From: an uncultured Eubacteriales bacterium | Lineage (GTDB): Bacteria > Bacillota > Clostridia > Peptostreptococcales > Anaerovoracaceae | Reading direction: 5' to 3' | Assembly (NCBI GenBank): GCA_902778585.1 | Contig: CACYYD010000012.1 | Coordinates: 1 to 57,333 of the forward strand | Length of the DNA: 57,333 nucleotides | In this document: positions 42,504-51,489 of the stretch, piece after piece | How the letters are laid out: every line of letters starts with the position of its first letter | Numbering within the stretch: position 1 is the stretch's first letter | Notes under the pieces: generated by a model | What the model was told of the DNA's origin: nothing | The model's database searches: none | The model's input: the letters and a program-made list of their open reading frames with translations, nothing else | Made by a program: the position numbers and the translations under genes

Positions 42504-42509
42504 TATACT
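42504..42509 (+). promoter_or_regulatory. extended -10 before TetR gene
   Basis: TGA-TATACT (hexamer 42504-42509). An 8-base inverted repeat AGGAAACT/AGTTTCCT (42546-42576) lies downstream in the leader and could be the autoregulatory operator. Confidence 0.5.
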
Positions 42510-42598
42510 TGCAGTGTAAATGCTTCAATGATAGAATGACTCCGCAGGAAACTTGAAGGGGCATAAAGAGTTTCCTAACGGATAGAAAGGGATGAAAA

Positions 42599-43177
42599 AT
42601 GAAGGCTAATGCAAGCGACGAGCTGCGTATCCGTATACTTGATGAAGCTGCAAAGCAGTTCGATAAAAAGGGCATCAAGTTTACTATGGATGACCTCGCC
42701 AAATCTTTGGGTATAAGCAAAAAAACCATATACGCCGCATTTGAAGACAAGCGCTCAATAATGACTGAAACGATAGACCGTTTCTTCGATGACGCGCTGG
42801 CCGAAGAGGAGATGATCCTCAACGACGATGACCTCAGCATCGTCGAACAGCTCAAGTCCATAATAGGCAGGGTGCCTGAGAGATACACCCAGAACGACCT
42901 CGCTCAGCTGTATGTGCTGAAGGAAAAATACCCTTCGGTCTACAGGCACTGGCAGCACTGCCGCGAGAATTACTGGGAAGGCGTCGGCATCCTTATAAAT
43001 AGAGGCATCGAGAAGGGGGAGATAAGGCACGTGTCACTGCCTATCCTCAAGACGATGTTCCAGTCGACCATAGAACAGTTCTTCCAGGATGACGTTCTGG
43101 TCAAGAACCACATTCCTTACCGCGATGCTCTGGCAGAGGTCGCATCCATACTGGTGGACGGCATTATCGCGAAGTAA
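42599..43177 (+). CDS. TetR/AcrR family regulator
   Basis: 192-residue TetR-type repressor. The helix-turn-helix is within residues 8-55: F-T-M-D-D-L-A-K-S-L-G-I-S-K-K-T-I-Y-A-A-F. The C-terminal part is helical and likely binds an unknown ligand. It precedes the 930-residue Fe-S oxidoreductase by about 90 bases on the same strand and may regulate it, which is inference. Confidence 0.88.
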   Translation: MKANASDELRIRILDEAAKQFDKKGIKFTMDDLAKSLGISKKTIYAAFEDKRSIMTETIDRFFDDALAEEEMILNDDDLSIVEQLKSIIGRVPERYTQNDLAQLYVLKEKYPSVYRHWQHCRENYWEGVGILINRGIEKGEIRHVSLPILKTMFQSTIEQFFQDDVLVKNHIPYRDALAEVASILVDGIIAK

Positions 43178-43265
43178 GGCCTTATTATCATGTTAAATAG
43201 CCCATCGCGGGCAATTTATAAACAACAACAATAGAAGATATTGTAAGAGAAAGAGAGGGAAAAGT

Positions 43266-46058
43266 ATGGCAAAAAAGGCTAAACAGCTGAGCCACGACGA
43301 GAAGATCTTCAAGCTTACGAAGATCGTCACCGACCGCAAGGAGATCCTGCTCGGACTCGAGAAGCCTTCAAAGGATTCTCCTGAGTACTGGGGATTTGAC
43401 TGCGGATATCAGTATGTCGTAAGAAGATACGGCAAGGACATCGCAGAAGAATGTCTCGATACAGCTCTTGTTATGGGCAAGCGTAAGCCAAGAACTTTCG
43501 CTAAGATGAAAGAGCTGACAGGCTATGACGATGAGCACCTCAAGGTAGTTCTCGAGGCTCTCGGCCAGTACGGACTCGTAGAGTGGAACAATGAGAACGA
43601 GGACGGCAAGAATCCTCAGCACGAGAGACGTTATATCCTCGACCAGTTTGTACCTGGATCCGCTGAGATCATGGTCATGAGAGACCAGATCATGTGCGAG
43701 ACTCCTGAGATCGCCGACTTCTTCGAGAGAATGACATATCTGCCGCTGGCAGGCATCACTCAGATGGTAGCTCCTGGCGGTTCCGGAATCGGAATGCACG
43801 TAATCCCTGTAGAGAAGGCTATCCCTGCAGAGTGCGAGTCGCTTGACATCGAGCACATCTCATACTGGCTCAAGAAGTACGAAGGCCAGATCGGTCTCGG
43901 TATCTGCTCCTGCCGTAAGCAGCAGACAGAGAGAGGCGAGGGATCCGGAGACATCATGCAGTACTGGTGCATGGGACTCGGCGACTTCGCTGACTACTGC
44001 AAAGAGACAGGCATGGGCTATGACATCACTTATGAAGAAGCTCTCGAAGTACTCGAGAAGGCAGAAGAAAAGGGTTATGTACACCAGGTAACAAACATCG
44101 ACGGAAAGAACAAGATCTTCGCGATCTGCAACTGCGCTGTCGGTGTCTGCAATGCTCTCCGTACATCCCAGCTCTTCAACACACCTAACCTGTCCGCATC
44201 GCCATACAGATCGGAAGTCGATCCTGAGAAGTGCGTAGCATGCGGCAAGTGCGTTGAGGTCTGCCCGGCAGGCGCTGTCAGACTCGGACAGAAGCTCTGC
44301 ACAAAGCACGGCGAGATCGAATATCCTAAGCAGGAACTCCCGACCAACAACGTTTGGCCTGAGGATAAGTGGAACTGGAACTACAAGAACGAGAACGGCG
44401 TTATCCAGACATGGCCTACAGGTACAGCACCTTGCAAGTCTGCATGCCCTCTCCACATTGCTATCCAGGGATACATTGATATGGCAAGCAGAGGAGACTA
44501 CAGAGCGGCTCTCGAACTCATCAAGAGAGACAACCCGTTCCCTGCAGTCTGCGGAGCTATCTGCCACAAGTACTGCGAGCTCGAGTGCACAAGAGGCACA
44601 GTTGACGAGGCTCTGGCTATCGATGACATCAAGGCATTCATCGCAGCCAAGGATCTCGAGGATGAGCACAAGTACATCCCGCCAATGGTCTCCACAACAA
44701 GAGAACCATTTGAACAGAAGATCGGTATCATCGGATCCGGCCCTGCAGGACTGTCCTGCGCATACTTCCTGGCTATCGAAGGCTACAAGCCTGTAGTATT
44801 CGAGAAGCAGGAGATGCCTGGCGGAATGATGACACTCGGAATCCCTAACTTCAGACTTGACAAGAAGGTCGTTAACGCTGAGATCGACATCCTCAAGGCT
44901 ATGGGCGTTGAGATCAGATGCGGCGTAGAAGTTGGTAAGGACGTAACATTCCAGTCGCTGAGAGAAGAAGGCTTCAAGGGCTTCTTCGTAGGCACAGGAC
45001 TCCAGGCATGCGGCAAGCTGGGAATCCCTGGCGATGACGCAGAAGGAGTTATCGGCGGCGTTGATTATGTAAAGAGCGTAACACTCGGCAAGGCTAAGAA
45101 GCTGAGCGGTGACGTAGTAGTCATCGGCGGCGGAAACATCGGAGCTGACGTAGCACGTACAGCTATCCGTCAGGGAGCAAAGAGCGTACATCTGTACTGC
45201 CTCGAGTCCTATGACGAGATGCCGATGGGAGCTGAGGATCAGGAATTCCTCAAGAACGAGGGAATCCACATCCACGACGGCTGGGGCCAGACAGAAGTTG
45301 TTACAAAGGACGGCAAGGTTGCAGGCATCAAGTTCAGAAAGTGCCTCAGCGTCAAGAATGCAGAGGGCAGATTCGCTCCTACATTCGATGATAACGAGAC
45401 AACTGAGCAGGCTTGCAAGACTATCCTGTTCTCGATCGGCCAGAAGCCTGATTACGGCAAACTGTTCGAGGGAACAAAGGTCGAGTTCAGCCCTCGCGGC
45501 ATGATCATCGCAGACCCTGTCACACTGCAGACAGCAGAGCCTGACATCTTCGCAGGCGGAGATTCCGTAAGCGGACAGAAATTCGTTGTTGATGCTCTTG
45601 CTATGGGACGTGAAGGCGCAGTATCACTGCACAGATTCGTCAACAAGGGCCAGCACCTTATGATCCACAGAAATACAAGACACTTCGAGATGCTCAACAA
45701 GGACGACGTCGTCATCCCTGCTGCAGACTTCAGAAAGCCTCCTCGCCAGATCAGAGAGATCGACGAGAGCAAGAAGCTCACAATGGATTACGAGATCAAG
45801 CAGTTCAGCGAAGAGCAGATCAAGAAAGAAGCAGAGAGATGCCTCAAGTGCGGACGCAGCGTAGTAGACACAAACAAGTGCATCGGCTGCGGAATGTGCA
45901 CAGTACAGTGCAAGTTCGACGCTATCCACCTCTTCAGACTGCCGGATGGAGACAGGTACTCCAACATGATCCCAGCAGAGCAGAAGTTCGTAGGAATCGG
46001 CAAGTACATGCCGTCACGTGTTGCAGGCATCATCAAGAAGAAAGTTGCAGGCAGATAA
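43266..46058 (+). CDS. 930-residue Fe-S flavoprotein (GltD-like) with a Cys-rich N-terminal module
   Basis: Four parts are visible. Residues 1-310 form a module unfamiliar to me, with C-S-C-R-K-Q-Q near 218 and C-N-C-A-V-G-V-C near 288. A ferredoxin motif C-V-A-C-G-K-C-V-E-V-C-P is near 322. A glutamate-synthase-beta-like core follows (FAD G-S-G-P-A-G near 491, NAD(P) G-G-G-N-I-G-A near 621, F-A-G-G-D near 765). The C-terminal end (855-900) has C-L-K-C-G-R and C-I-G-C-G-M-C-T-V-Q-C. It is probably an electron-transfer (NAD(P)H/ferredoxin) enzyme. Codon bias is the strongest in the window. The HypA gene follows after 15 bases. Confidence 0.85.
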   Translation: MAKKAKQLSHDEKIFKLTKIVTDRKEILLGLEKPSKDSPEYWGFDCGYQYVVRRYGKDIAEECLDTALVMGKRKPRTFAKMKELTGYDDEHLKVVLEALGQYGLVEWNNENEDGKNPQHERRYILDQFVPGSAEIMVMRDQIMCETPEIADFFERMTYLPLAGITQMVAPGGSGIGMHVIPVEKAIPAECESLDIEHISYWLKKYEGQIGLGICSCRKQQTERGEGSGDIMQYWCMGLGDFADYCKETGMGYDITYEEALEVLEKAEEKGYVHQVTNIDGKNKIFAICNCAVGVCNALRTSQLFNTPNLSASPYRSEVDPEKCVACGKCVEVCPAGAVRLGQKLCTKHGEIEYPKQELPTNNVWPEDKWNWNYKNENGVIQTWPTGTAPCKSACPLHIAIQGYIDMASRGDYRAALELIKRDNPFPAVCGAICHKYCELECTRGTVDEALAIDDIKAFIAAKDLEDEHKYIPPMVSTTREPFEQKIGIIGSGPAGLSCAYFLAIEGYKPVVFEKQEMPGGMMTLGIPNFRLDKKVVNAEIDILKAMGVEIRCGVEVGKDVTFQSLREEGFKGFFVGTGLQACGKLGIPGDDAEGVIGGVDYVKSVTLGKAKKLSGDVVVIGGGNIGADVARTAIRQGAKSVHLYCLESYDEMPMGAEDQEFLKNEGIHIHDGWGQTEVVTKDGKVAGIKFRKCLSVKNAEGRFAPTFDDNETTEQACKTILFSIGQKPDYGKLFEGTKVEFSPRGMIIADPVTLQTAEPDIFAGGDSVSGQKFVVDALAMGREGAVSLHRFVNKGQHLMIHRNTRHFEMLNKDDVVIPAADFRKPPRQIREIDESKKLTMDYEIKQFSEEQIKKEAERCLKCGRSVVDTNKCIGCGMCTVQCKFDAIHLFRLPDGDRYSNMIPAEQKFVGIGKYMPSRVAGIIKKKVAGR

Positions 46059-46073
46059 AGGAACCAAAGCTTT

Positions 46074-46475
46074 ATGCATGAACTTGGACTAATTAATTAT
46101 GTAGTTGATGAGGTAAGTAAGATCGCTGAGGAGCAGAATGTAAAGAAGATACATTCCGTCACCCTTCAGTTCGGTGAGGTGTCCGGCATAGTCACGTCAT
46201 ATCTGCATGACTACTGGAAGTGGTACACCAAAAAGTTCCCGCTGTTCGAAGGTGCAGAACTTTTCACCGAGGAGATCCCTGCCGTCACATGGTGTGACGA
46301 CTGCAAGATCACATACTCGACAGTGGAGTACGGCAAGACCTGCCCGCACTGCGGAAGCGGCAACACATGGCTGCTGCGCGGTAACGAGATGATGATCAAG
46401 GATGTAGTCGTAGAAGATGTCACGGAGGGGTCTGAAGGCAAACTCGACGCACAGGGCGAGTATACGCCTCAGTGA
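46074..46475 (+). CDS. hypA: HypA/HybF nickel-maturation family protein
   Basis: 133-residue HypA. It starts M-H-E-L-G-L, close to the nickel-binding M-H-E family start, and the zinc module has C-D-D-C and C-P-H-C pairs near residues 75 and 92. Usual role: nickel insertion into NiFe hydrogenase or urease. No hydrogenase, other hyp or urease genes are in the window; instead it is coupled to the Fe-S oxidoreductase, which makes its target unclear. A tail of about 20 acidic residues follows the core. Confidence 0.88.
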   Translation: MHELGLINYVVDEVSKIAEEQNVKKIHSVTLQFGEVSGIVTSYLHDYWKWYTKKFPLFEGAELFTEEIPAVTWCDDCKITYSTVEYGKTCPHCGSGNTWLLRGNEMMIKDVVVEDVTEGSEGKLDAQGEYTPQ

Positions 46476-46503
46476 TCACTGCCTGCTTATTTAGGAGGTT
46501 CAA

Positions 46504-46707
46504 ATGACCAATCAGGAAATGAGAAACATTAAAGAGTCGCTTGGCGTCGAGATGTTCAAGCTGAACTACAAGGCGGGCATTCGCCTTCCTAACCTCGAAG
46601 CCTTCTTTGCCGGCGACGATCACGCTCTCGATGAACTCGATGCAACAGCAAGAGAGAGACTCGAAAAAGTGCTCGAAGCAGAAGTAAAGAAGAGCCAGAA
46701 GAAATAA
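46504..46707 (+). CDS. small conserved-looking protein of unknown function
   Basis: 67 residues, opening M-T-N-Q-E-M-R-N-I-K-E-S-L-G-V and ending in a Lys-rich helix. GGAGG is six bases upstream. It is in line with hypA and just before the raiA-type RNA. No family recognised; no membrane segment. Confidence 0.7.
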   Translation: MTNQEMRNIKESLGVEMFKLNYKAGIRLPNLEAFFAGDDHALDELDATARERLEKVLEAEVKKSQKK

Positions 46708-46713
46708 TCGGCC

Positions 46714-46925
46714 TTGCGGACATATGAGTCCGCAGTAAATAAGTGATAGATTCGCAGTCATGTTCGTGGTTGAAAGTCCAGGCCAGATACGGGCAAAGGG
46801 ATCCACGTAAGCAGCAGGCAGGAAGCGGCTGTGATCATGGCGTATCTTAGAAGTAAGTCCTCCGCAAAGCGGGTAAAGGCAAGTGTGGGGTCAAAGACCA
46901 GGTCGAATGGCTGCGAACTTATCGA
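46714..46925 (+). ncRNA. structured RNA, likely raiA motif
   Basis: About 200 bases with strong pairing. The closing stem is TTCGCAGTCAT (46751-46761) with ATGGCTGCGAA (46907-46917). Inside are AGATACG (46785-46791) with CGTATCT (46841-46847), CCGC-AAA-GCGG (46862-46872) and GGTC-AAA-GACC (46889-46899). CGTGG (46765-46769) with CCACG (46803-46807) crosses the AGATACG stem, making a pseudoknot. A 5' hairpin is at 46714-46732. The nearby HPF/raiA gene fits the raiA RNA class of Bacillota and Actinobacteria. The class name is from context and memory of the class, not an alignment. Confidence 0.65.
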
Positions 46926-46964
46926 TTGAACCAATCATTGACAAGAGTCAAGGAGGAGAAATCA

Positions 46965-47207
46965 ATGGCTATAATGAAGGATCCAACAATGGATATCCCG
47001 ATGGAAGAACTTCAGGCTATTCTTGCCGGAATCTCTGATGACGGAAAGATCAGCAAGGAAGCCGAGAAGCTTATCCTCGCTCGCATCGAAGAGGGGAGAA
47101 AAAGAGAGTATATCAACACTATGGGCGAAGTTAAGAGACAGCTCAGATGCAAGCTCGGTCCTGTAGAGGGCAAGAAGATCGCTGATGCTGTTGACAAGCT
47201 CTGGTAG
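46965..47207 (+). CDS. small protein between raiA-type RNA and HPF
   Basis: 80 residues starting M-A-I-M-K-D-P-T-M-D-I-P, helical and charged, ending G-K-K-I-A-D-A-V-D-K-L-W. AAGGAGG (46950-46956) precedes the ATG by eight bases, so this start is preferred over a longer frame from 46926, which would begin inside the structured RNA. No family is recognised. Confidence 0.72.
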   Translation: MAIMKDPTMDIPMEELQAILAGISDDGKISKEAEKLILARIEEGRKREYINTMGEVKRQLRCKLGPVEGKKIADAVDKLW

Positions 47208-47259
47208 TTTGTAAACCGGGACCGTAAGATTCCGGAGCTCAGTAAAAAATCTACATATT

Positions 47260-47293
47260 GTGTGCTTCTTCACAGAGGAAGCACACTTTTTTT
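47260..47293 (+). terminator. terminator before hpf
   Basis: GTGTGCTTC (47260-47268) and GAAGCACAC (47278-47286), then seven T. Confidence 0.9.
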
Positions 47294-47349
47294 GTGCATC
47301 TTGTGTTACAATAAGTTAGGAAATTATGACAATCAGGAGGATATGTGCT

Positions 47350-47883
47350 ATGAAGATCAACATTTCATCAAAAAACTATCCGATGAGTGACAAACTCAGC
47401 AATTACATCGAAAAGAAGCTGGGTAAGCTCGACAAGTTCTTCAATGAGGACGTTACTGCAAACGTAGTCGTTTCGAAACTCAGAGAAACTCCTAAGATCG
47501 AGGCTACGATCAACGCGAAGCAGGCTGTGTTCAGAGCAGAGATGGCAAATGACAGCATCTATGACGCAGTCGATATGGCAGCCGAGAAGCTTCTTAACCA
47601 GATGAGCAAGCTCAAGGGAAAACTTGAGTCAAGATATAAGGAAAATAAGGCTCTTAAGTTTGAATTCGTACCGGAACCTGAAGATGATGAGTTTGAAGAA
47701 GAGATGTCCATCGTAAGGAGAAAGCAGGTCGAGCTGACTCCGATGGTGGCAGAAGAGGCAATACTCCAGATGGAGATGCTCGGACACGACTTCTTCGTAT
47801 TCCTCGACATGGATACAGACGATATAAGTGTTGTCTACAAGCGTAAAGGAAATGCGTACGGCCTGATAGAAACAAAAAGATAA
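47350..47883 (+). CDS. hpf: long-form ribosome hibernation promoting factor (HPF/RaiA)
   Basis: 177-residue long HPF. The N-terminal S30AE domain (about 1-100) starts M-K-I-N-I-S-S-K-N-Y-P-M-S-D-K-L, and the C-terminal dimerising domain (about 118-175) contains the typical D-M-D-T-D-D-I-S-V-V-Y-K-R-K-G-N-A-Y-G-L-I. It pairs 70S ribosomes into inactive 100S dimers. AGGAGG (47334-47340) supports the ATG at 47350 over one at 47326. It lies downstream of the raiA-type RNA and one small gene. Confidence 0.95.
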   Translation: MKINISSKNYPMSDKLSNYIEKKLGKLDKFFNEDVTANVVVSKLRETPKIEATINAKQAVFRAEMANDSIYDAVDMAAEKLLNQMSKLKGKLESRYKENKALKFEFVPEPEDDEFEEEMSIVRRKQVELTPMVAEEAILQMEMLGHDFFVFLDMDTDDISVVYKRKGNAYGLIETKR

Positions 47884-47902
47884 CAGATAGGAAACCTGAA
47901 AT

Positions 47903-49621
47903 ATGGCGAATAATGACTGGGACCTCGACGATCTTCTGAATTTCAATTACGATCGCGAGGTCCCGGAGAAAAAAAGTGATTTTGACATACTGGACCAGTT
48001 CGAAAAGAAGCCGGAACCTGAAAAACCAAAGACCGGCAAGGGGCTGGGAGATGACTTCAGCGTATATGATGAGCTGAAGCAGTACGAGGCGCTGCGCCAC
48101 AAGGAACCGAAAAGCAGCCCGGATTTTGGTACGCCTAAACATAGTGCACCGCAGAGATCACACGCTTCATATGAGGCGTCTTCCTCTGCTTCTTCCGATG
48201 TTCTGCCGCCGCTGTCTTCCCAGCGCGAGCGCAGATTTGAACAGACAGGATTTGACCGCGACATCTTCGAAAAATATGAGAAGATGCCGAAGAAGGCTCC
48301 TGTTGTTGAAGAGATCCCTTCTGGACACATCGATGAGATCGCCGATGCTGTAAGCCAGCGCGGCGCGAAGGAGATAGAGGCTATCAAACAGGCTTCACAT
48401 GAGGCCTATGAGAGATACCGCAGCAATTATGTGAAGGGCAAAAAGAAGCGTTCCGGCAAAAAGGGCTGGCACGTCACAAAGTTCCACAGATTCCTGACCA
48501 CGGTATATCTGATCGCGGCGGCGGTCTTTGCTGCGTCCATGATCTACATGAACGTGCTGCCTTTCAATCTGTCCCTGATCCTTTACGGAGTGCTTGCCCT
48601 GGTGAGCCTGTTCATATTCGTCCAGACACGCAGAGACGGCGCGGGCAAATGGGGCAAACGGACGGCCACCTTCCTGGCCATAGTGCTTATAGGAGTGTAT
48701 GGCGTCGGTACGGTATATGCTTTGGACACGCTCTCGTTCCTGAGCGGAACTTCGGTAAATAACGAAAAGGCGGTATCGGATCTGACGAGAAAGCCGTTCA
48801 ATGTTGTAATGACGGGTATAGACGTCGACGGCACCATTGGAGAAGAGGGCAGGAGCGACGTAAACATGGTGGTCACGGTCAATCCGTCTACCAACCAGAT
48901 CCTGATGACCTCCATCCCGAGAGACTATGAGATATACATGGCGGAATTCGACAATGCCATGGATAAGCTTACCCACACCGGATTCTATGGAGTCGGCACC
49001 ACCATAGCGGCAGAAGAGCAGCTGCTGGATATCACCGCAAACTACTATGTAAAGGTCAACTTTACGACGGTCGAGCGCTTCATTGACGCGATCGGCGGCG
49101 TGGATGTCGAATCGGAATACGAATTCACTCCGGTAAAGCTCAAGGAGTGGACTGTCCAGGAGGGCATGAACCACATGAACGGAAAGCAGGCCCTCGCCTT
49201 TGCGAGAGAGCGTAAGGCTTTCCCTACAGGAGACAATCAGAGGATCAAAAACCAGCAGGCTGTGTTTGAAGCGCTTATCAGAAAGGCGACAAGCAGCCGC
49301 ACCATGATCCTCAACTATAATAAAGTGCTGTCGGGTCTTCGCGACTACTTTGAGATGAGTTTCAGCTCAAGAGAGATCCGTAGACTGGTAAAGATGCAGA
49401 TCGCACATGATCCGGACTGGCATATCTATAAGAATACTATCGTCGGCGGCGACGGCTCACTGCCAACCTACTCAACGGGCGGTGCTTATGCGTACGTCAT
49501 GACGCAGGATGAAGAGAGCATCGAGAATGCCAAGACGCTGATCAATGCGGTCCTTGAGGGACAGCCTCTTCAGACAGACGATGACGGCAAGGTGACGGTG
49601 TCAGCGGAAGCCGGGGAATAA
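47903..49621 (+). CDS. LCP (LytR-CpsA-Psr) family cell-wall glycopolymer transferase
   Basis: 572 residues. An unusually long, charged, disordered-looking cytoplasmic N-terminus (about 1-190) ends in a Lys-rich stretch, followed by three hydrophobic segments (about 200-275) and the extracellular LCP domain (about 305-465) with D-G-R-S-D-V-N-M-V-V-T-V (here E-G-R-S-D), S-I-P-R-D and R-E-R-K. LCP enzymes attach teichoic-acid-like polymers to peptidoglycan. It starts 19 bases after hpf. Confidence 0.92.
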   Translation: MANNDWDLDDLLNFNYDREVPEKKSDFDILDQFEKKPEPEKPKTGKGLGDDFSVYDELKQYEALRHKEPKSSPDFGTPKHSAPQRSHASYEASSSASSDVLPPLSSQRERRFEQTGFDRDIFEKYEKMPKKAPVVEEIPSGHIDEIADAVSQRGAKEIEAIKQASHEAYERYRSNYVKGKKKRSGKKGWHVTKFHRFLTTVYLIAAAVFAASMIYMNVLPFNLSLILYGVLALVSLFIFVQTRRDGAGKWGKRTATFLAIVLIGVYGVGTVYALDTLSFLSGTSVNNEKAVSDLTRKPFNVVMTGIDVDGTIGEEGRSDVNMVVTVNPSTNQILMTSIPRDYEIYMAEFDNAMDKLTHTGFYGVGTTIAAEEQLLDITANYYVKVNFTTVERFIDAIGGVDVESEYEFTPVKLKEWTVQEGMNHMNGKQALAFARERKAFPTGDNQRIKNQQAVFEALIRKATSSRTMILNYNKVLSGLRDYFEMSFSSREIRRLVKMQIAHDPDWHIYKNTIVGGDGSLPTYSTGGAYAYVMTQDEESIENAKTLINAVLEGQPLQTDDDGKVTVSAEAGE

Positions 49622-49652
49622 TAAAAACAGAAAGTGATCAAAGAGGGGAATA

Positions 49653-50492
49653 ATGCTTGAGAACCTGATGGGGATCCTGATGAGCATAAAGATAACGGAT
49701 ATCATCGATATATCCGTTGTTGCCTACCTTCTGTATGTGCTGCTTGGGTACATAAAAAAGACCCGTGCGCAGCAGCTGTTCAGAGGCATACTTTTGCTTA
49801 TCGCATTTTTCCTTGTTTCCGAGATATTCAACCTGAGCCTGCTCAACTGGCTGTTCACAAGGCTCATTACTGTCGGCCTCATTGCCGTGGTTATCGTTTT
49901 CCAGCCTGAGATAAGGCGCGGACTGGAGCAGCTGGGCCGCAGGGGCGTGCTGAGCAGACAGTTCAGGGATATGGGCAATGAAGATATCTATGCGGCCGTC
50001 CACAGACTTGTGGATGCGGTCGATGACTTCTCTTCGACGCGCACGGGAGCTCTTATAGTCATTGAGCGTGAGACAATGCTCAACGACATAATCGAGACAG
50101 GCGTGGTGATCGATGCGGAGATGTCGGTAAGACTGCTCGGCAACCTCTTTTACGAGGGGTCGCCGCTGCATGACGGAGCCGTGATCATAAGAGGAGTAAA
50201 GGTCTATGCCGCAAGCTGTGTTCTGCCGCTTACCGAAAGGCAGAACATCGGAAAGAATCTGGGCACACGCCACAGGGCGGCGCTCGGACTGAGCGAAGTG
50301 ACGGACGCTTTCGTGATCGTTGTTTCAGAGGAGACCGGCGCGATCTCCGTTGCTCAGAACGGTGAGTTCAGAAGATTCCTTGATCTCAAGACGCTCGAGA
50401 AAATGCTCCTCGACATCTACATGCCGACAAGCGATGACAAAGACCTTCTTTCGATATTTAAGTTTAGGAAAGGAGGTAAGCGCGATGAGTGA
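49653..50492 (+). CDS. cdaA: diadenylate cyclase CdaA
   Basis: 279-residue CdaA (DacA/YbbP). Three N-terminal membrane helices (about 10-90) precede the DAC domain, with catalytic motifs D-G-A near 173 and R-H-R near 207. It makes c-di-AMP from two ATP. AGAGGGG is five bases before the ATG. Its end overlaps the start of cdaR by 8 bases. The Kef-type antiporter and the K+ channel in this window carry TrkA-C domains, a known class of c-di-AMP target. Confidence 0.96.
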   Translation: MLENLMGILMSIKITDIIDISVVAYLLYVLLGYIKKTRAQQLFRGILLLIAFFLVSEIFNLSLLNWLFTRLITVGLIAVVIVFQPEIRRGLEQLGRRGVLSRQFRDMGNEDIYAAVHRLVDAVDDFSSTRTGALIVIERETMLNDIIETGVVIDAEMSVRLLGNLFYEGSPLHDGAVIIRGVKVYAASCVLPLTERQNIGKNLGTRHRAALGLSEVTDAFVIVVSEETGAISVAQNGEFRRFLDLKTLEKMLLDIYMPTSDDKDLLSIFKFRKGGKRDE

Positions 50493-51432
50493 TCAGACAC
50501 GCAAGGTCGTTAATATAATTCTTGCACTGGCGGTTTCGATCGCGGCGTGGATATTTGTTGTATACAATTACTATCCGATGACGACCGAAAGATACAGTGA
50601 TGTGCCGGTAAAGTATACCGGGCTGCAGACTCTTGCCAACAGAGGCTATGCTGTCATGGAGCAAAACACATCCACTGTCGATGTTGTCCTTCTTCAGAGG
50701 AGGACGGACACGGGACACATAAGCGCAGATAATATCTCGGTCACCGCTGATGTAAGCAACCTTGAAACAGGCGAGAATACTGTGGCACTTAACGTAAAAG
50801 GACCTGAGGGGACGACTGTAAATGATACCTCGGTCAGGACCGTGACCATGAATATAGAAAGCGCTTACAGCGCGGATATGGATATTTCCGTTGAATACAC
50901 ACCTGACGCAGAAAAAGATGCGGTGCCGATCGTTGAAGAACTGTCGGTGGACACAGCGACGGTAATTGCGGCAGAGTCGAAGCTCAATGAGATAGACAGG
51001 ATCGCAGCGGTCATAGAGCCGGAAGAACTCAGCACAAGGGCCAGACCGATGTCTGTTGAGCTCGCGGCGCTTGACTCTGACGGCAACAAGGTGCTCAATG
51101 TGGTGATCCAGCCTGAAACAGTTTCCTTCAGGGCATATGCAGGCTACACGAAGACAGTGAGCCTTAACGTGCCGGTAAAGGATAACAAGGATGACTCGTA
51201 TGAAAGGACTTACACGGTGCCGAATACATTGGTCATCAAGGGCGGCGCAACGGCACTAAGTTCGGTCTCCAGCATCACTGCCGAAGAGATCAATATCGGT
51301 AATTATTACGAGGATGCAGAACTGCCGATCGAGCTCATACTTCCTGACGGGATCTACCGGGCAGAGGATGACAGCGAACTCGTCCTTAAACTAAAGGTGA
51401 CTGAGAAGGCTGACACGGACAGCGGCAGCTGA
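50485..51432 (+). CDS. cdaR: CdaR (YbbR-domain) regulator of CdaA
   Basis: 315-residue protein with one N-terminal membrane helix (about 10-30) and extracellular YbbR-like beta repeats (three or four, about 45-300). CdaR binds and modulates CdaA. AAGGAGG is six bases before the ATG at 50485, which lies inside the end of cdaA. Earlier in-frame codons back to 50320 are a reading of cdaA in another frame and are rejected. Confidence 0.93.
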   Translation: MSDQTRKVVNIILALAVSIAAWIFVVYNYYPMTTERYSDVPVKYTGLQTLANRGYAVMEQNTSTVDVVLLQRRTDTGHISADNISVTADVSNLETGENTVALNVKGPEGTTVNDTSVRTVTMNIESAYSADMDISVEYTPDAEKDAVPIVEELSVDTATVIAAESKLNEIDRIAAVIEPEELSTRARPMSVELAALDSDGNKVLNVVIQPETVSFRAYAGYTKTVSLNVPVKDNKDDSYERTYTVPNTLVIKGGATALSSVSSITAEEINIGNYYEDAELPIELILPDGIYRAEDDSELVLKLKVTEKADTDSGS

Positions 51433-51457
51433 TCGGCGGCGAATAAATGCATAACAG

Positions 51458-51489
51458 AAAGCAGGGCACAGGCTCTGCTTTTTATTTTT
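51458..51489 (+). terminator. terminator after cdaR
   Basis: AAAGCAG (51458-51464) and CTGCTTT (51475-51481), ten-base loop, then T-rich sequence that enters the end of the convergent HTH gene. Confidence 0.75.

Noticed and set aside
43860..45275. 471-codon minus-strand frame inside the Fe-S flavoprotein
   Set aside because: It arises from the strong codon bias of the sense gene; no start signal and an implausible Leu/Ser/Cys-rich product.
46714..46925. RNase P RNA or tmRNA
   Set aside because: None of the conserved core of RNase P or the tRNA-like ends and tag frame of tmRNA is present.
46926..46964. Longer start for the 80-residue gene
   Set aside because: It begins at the 3' edge of the structured RNA and lacks a ribosome-binding site; AAGGAGG supports 46965.
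50320..50484. N-terminal extension of CdaR
   Set aside because: It is another frame of the cdaA end; the ATG at 50485 has a strong ribosome-binding site and gives the expected helix.
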